This document shows positions 53,305 to 54,413 of a stretch of DNA of 54,413 nt, one piece after another (the first letter of the stretch is position 1; each line of letters starts with the position of its first letter). The notes under the pieces are model-generated. The model was not told the origin of the DNA, did no database searches, and saw only the letters and a program-made list of their open reading frames with translations. The DNA comes from Sinorhizobium terangae (lineage in GTDB: Bacteria > Pseudomonadota > Alphaproteobacteria > Rhizobiales > Rhizobiaceae), in the NCBI RefSeq assembly GCF_009601505.1, contig NZ_WITC01000135.1:1-54413 (forward strand), read 5' to 3'. The position numbers and the translations under genes were made by a program.

Positions 53305-54299
53305 TCAAGTATGCCAGTCTGGCGCCGCTTTTAGAGCGCTTTTTTATTCAACGCCTGATGCAACAGCGTCAGGCAAGCCCCCATACGATCAGTTCCTACA
53401 GGGACACGTTTCGGCAGTTGTTGAAGTTCGCCGAACGAACTTTGCATAAGGCGCCGTCTCGCCTGAGCTTCGAGGAGATCGACACCCCGTTGATTACGGC
53501 CTTTCTTGATGAGCTTGAGAGCAACCAAGGGATCAGCGTCCGCAGCCGCAACCTACGCCTCACGGCAATTCATTCATTCTTTCGCTACGCGGCCTTCGAG
53601 GTACCGGAACATTCCGCTCAAATTCAACGTATTCTTGCCATTCCCAGCAAGCGTTTCACTCGAACGCTCGTCAGCTTCCTGACCCGCCCTGAAGTGGATG
53701 CACTGCTGGCCGCACCAGATCGATCGACATGGGCCGGGCGGCGTGATCACGCGTTTCTCCTGGTCGCCGTGCAGACCGGTTTGCGGCTATCGGAGATCAC
53801 CGGTCTCAAGCGGGACGATCTGTTCTTCGGCGCAGGCGCTCATCTGCGCGTCATCGGCAAAGGGCGCAAGGAAAGATGCACCCCGTTCGCCAAGTCGACA
53901 ACCGAAGTGTTGAGAAGCTGGCTGAAGGAACCTCAGCGCGGAGAAGAGGGCATCCTGTTTCCCAGCGCCAGAGGCGAGCGGCTCAGCGTTCATGGTGTCC
54001 AGTACATCTTGAACAAGCACCGCCAGACTGCTTCTGGCACATGCTCATCGCTGAACGGAAAGCGCGTCACTGTTCATCGCCTGAGGCACACAATGGCCAT
54101 GGACCTGCTGCAAGCGGGCGTCGACCGCGCCGTGATTGCCTTGTGGCTCGGCCATGAATCGGTCGAGACCACACAAATCTATCTCGAGGCGACATTGGCG
54201 ATGAAGGAGGCCGCCTTGGCAAAGACCTCCCCATATTCCGGCAAATCATCCCGCTACCGACCTGACGACAATTTGTTGGGGTTCTTGAACAGCCTGTAA
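53301..54299 (+). CDS. RIT tyrosine recombinase C
   Basis: This is a 332-residue tyrosine recombinase, third of the trio. The N-terminal domain contains QASPHTISSYRDTFRQLLKFAE (XerC/D-like). The catalytic domain has Arg in TGLRLSEITGL, Lys in VIGKGRKERCTP, HxxR in HRLRHTMAMDLL, His in LGHESVETT and Tyr in QIYLEAT. All catalytic residues are present in all three proteins. Only 85 bases separate its stop from the right terminal repeat. Confidence 0.93.
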   Translation: MIKYASLAPLLERFFIQRLMQQRQASPHTISSYRDTFRQLLKFAERTLHKAPSRLSFEEIDTPLITAFLDELESNQGISVRSRNLRLTAIHSFFRYAAFEVPEHSAQIQRILAIPSKRFTRTLVSFLTRPEVDALLAAPDRSTWAGRRDHAFLLVAVQTGLRLSEITGLKRDDLFFGAGAHLRVIGKGRKERCTPFAKSTTEVLRSWLKEPQRGEEGILFPSARGERLSVHGVQYILNKHRQTASGTCSSLNGKRVTVHRLRHTMAMDLLQAGVDRAVIALWLGHESVETTQIYLEATLAMKEAALAKTSPYSGKSSRYRPDDNLLGFLNSL

Positions 54300-54310
54300 A
54301 TCGGATAGAT

Positions 54311-54393
54311 TATGTCGGGTAGCTTGGGAGATTCTGTAAGAAATATCCTTATTCCTCAGTCATTTACTGTTGAGGAAAAAGCTTCCCGACATA
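54311..54393. repeat. Internal core repeats at the RIT right end
   Basis: TATGTCGGGTA at 54311-54321 is a direct repeat of the same word at the left end (51019-51029), and is inverted relative to CCCGACATA at 54385-54393. The three copies are candidate recombinase binding sites. Confidence 0.55.
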
Positions 54394-54413
54394 GTCCGGC
54401 AGGGTAGATAGTG
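54385..54413. repeat. RIT right terminal inverted repeat
   Basis: Begins CCCGACATAGTCCGGCAGGG and ends TAGATAGTG at the last base of the window. Perfect reverse complement of 50999-51027. Confidence 0.9.

Larger units (their letters stand above)
50999..54413 (+). mobile_element. RIT element (recombinase in trio)
   Basis: A 3.4-kb element flanked by perfect 29-base terminal inverted repeats (50999-51027 and 54385-54413) encloses three tandem, overlapping tyrosine recombinase genes and nothing else. That is the definition of a RIT element. It sits inside another integrase gene at its HxxR codons. The right repeat ends at the last base of the window, so the outer flank is not visible. Confidence 0.9.

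Overview
The window looks like part of a plasmid or megaplasmid of a Rhizobiales bacterium, most likely Sinorhizobium/Ensifer or a close Rhizobiaceae relative. This is inferred from gene content, not from a phylogeny. The indicators are GC-rich coding, a DUF982 protein, groESL under a CIRCE operator, a ROSE-type thermometer before a broken hsp20, a type III secretion block in rhizobial nopC-nopA-y4yQ-rhcV-y4yS order, the rhizobial plasmid block TOPRIM / DUF1419 / methylase-helicase / ParB, and many IS remnants. No repABC replicon, rRNA, tRNA or CRISPR array was seen.

Layout. (1) 0.3-1.4 kb: IS110-type insertion sequence. (2) 1.6-7.1 kb: DUF302 protein, MFS exporter, periplasmic cupin and LysR regulator, divergent from a 3-hydroxybutyrate dehydrogenase/patatin pair. 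(3) 7.5-13.6 kb: a tight + strand operon that starts as a bufferin-type RiPP locus (DUF2282 precursor, DUF692/MNIO enzyme, DUF2063 partner, DoxX) and continues without gaps into a type II NADH dehydrogenase, a membrane class III nucleotide cyclase and a DUF3307 protein. (4) 14.0-22.8 kb: a fructan catabolic island: LacI regulator, three operator-like repeats, a complete sugar ABC importer, an AT-richer inulin fructotransferase (GH91) with no signal peptide, and a GH32 enzyme. (5) 23.0-30.7 kb: DUF982 protein, a NEW3-domain/ABC exporter trio, a Deg/HtrA protease and groES-groEL with CIRCE, then a decayed hsp20 that keeps its ROSE-like leader. (6) 31.2-38.1 kb: a signal-less GH12 glucanase divergent from a five-gene T3SS block, which is bounded upstream by an IS21 remnant. 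(7) 38.7-40.9 kb: 29-codon leader ORF, family III CoA-transferase and citryl-CoA lyase-like protein, all translationally overlapped. (8) 41.1-49.8 kb: plasmid maintenance/transfer-type block with a 1705-residue DarB-like methylase-helicase fusion and a parB-like gene cut after about 100 codons. (9) 50.0-54.4 kb: a tyrosine recombinase gene interrupted by a complete RIT element (three overlapping tyrosine recombinases, 29-bp perfect terminal inverted repeats) whose right end is the last base of the window.

How the parts work together. The bufferin operon probably makes an exported, post-translationally modified Cys peptide for metal (copper) buffering, here joined to respiratory and cyclic-nucleotide functions. 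The LacI/ABC/GH91/GH32 island appears to import inulin-type oligofructans or difructose anhydrides and process them inside the cell. The chaperone/protease region is a stress island. The T3SS block lacks the ATPase, secretin and export-gate genes in this window, so it is either part of a dispersed system or a relic.
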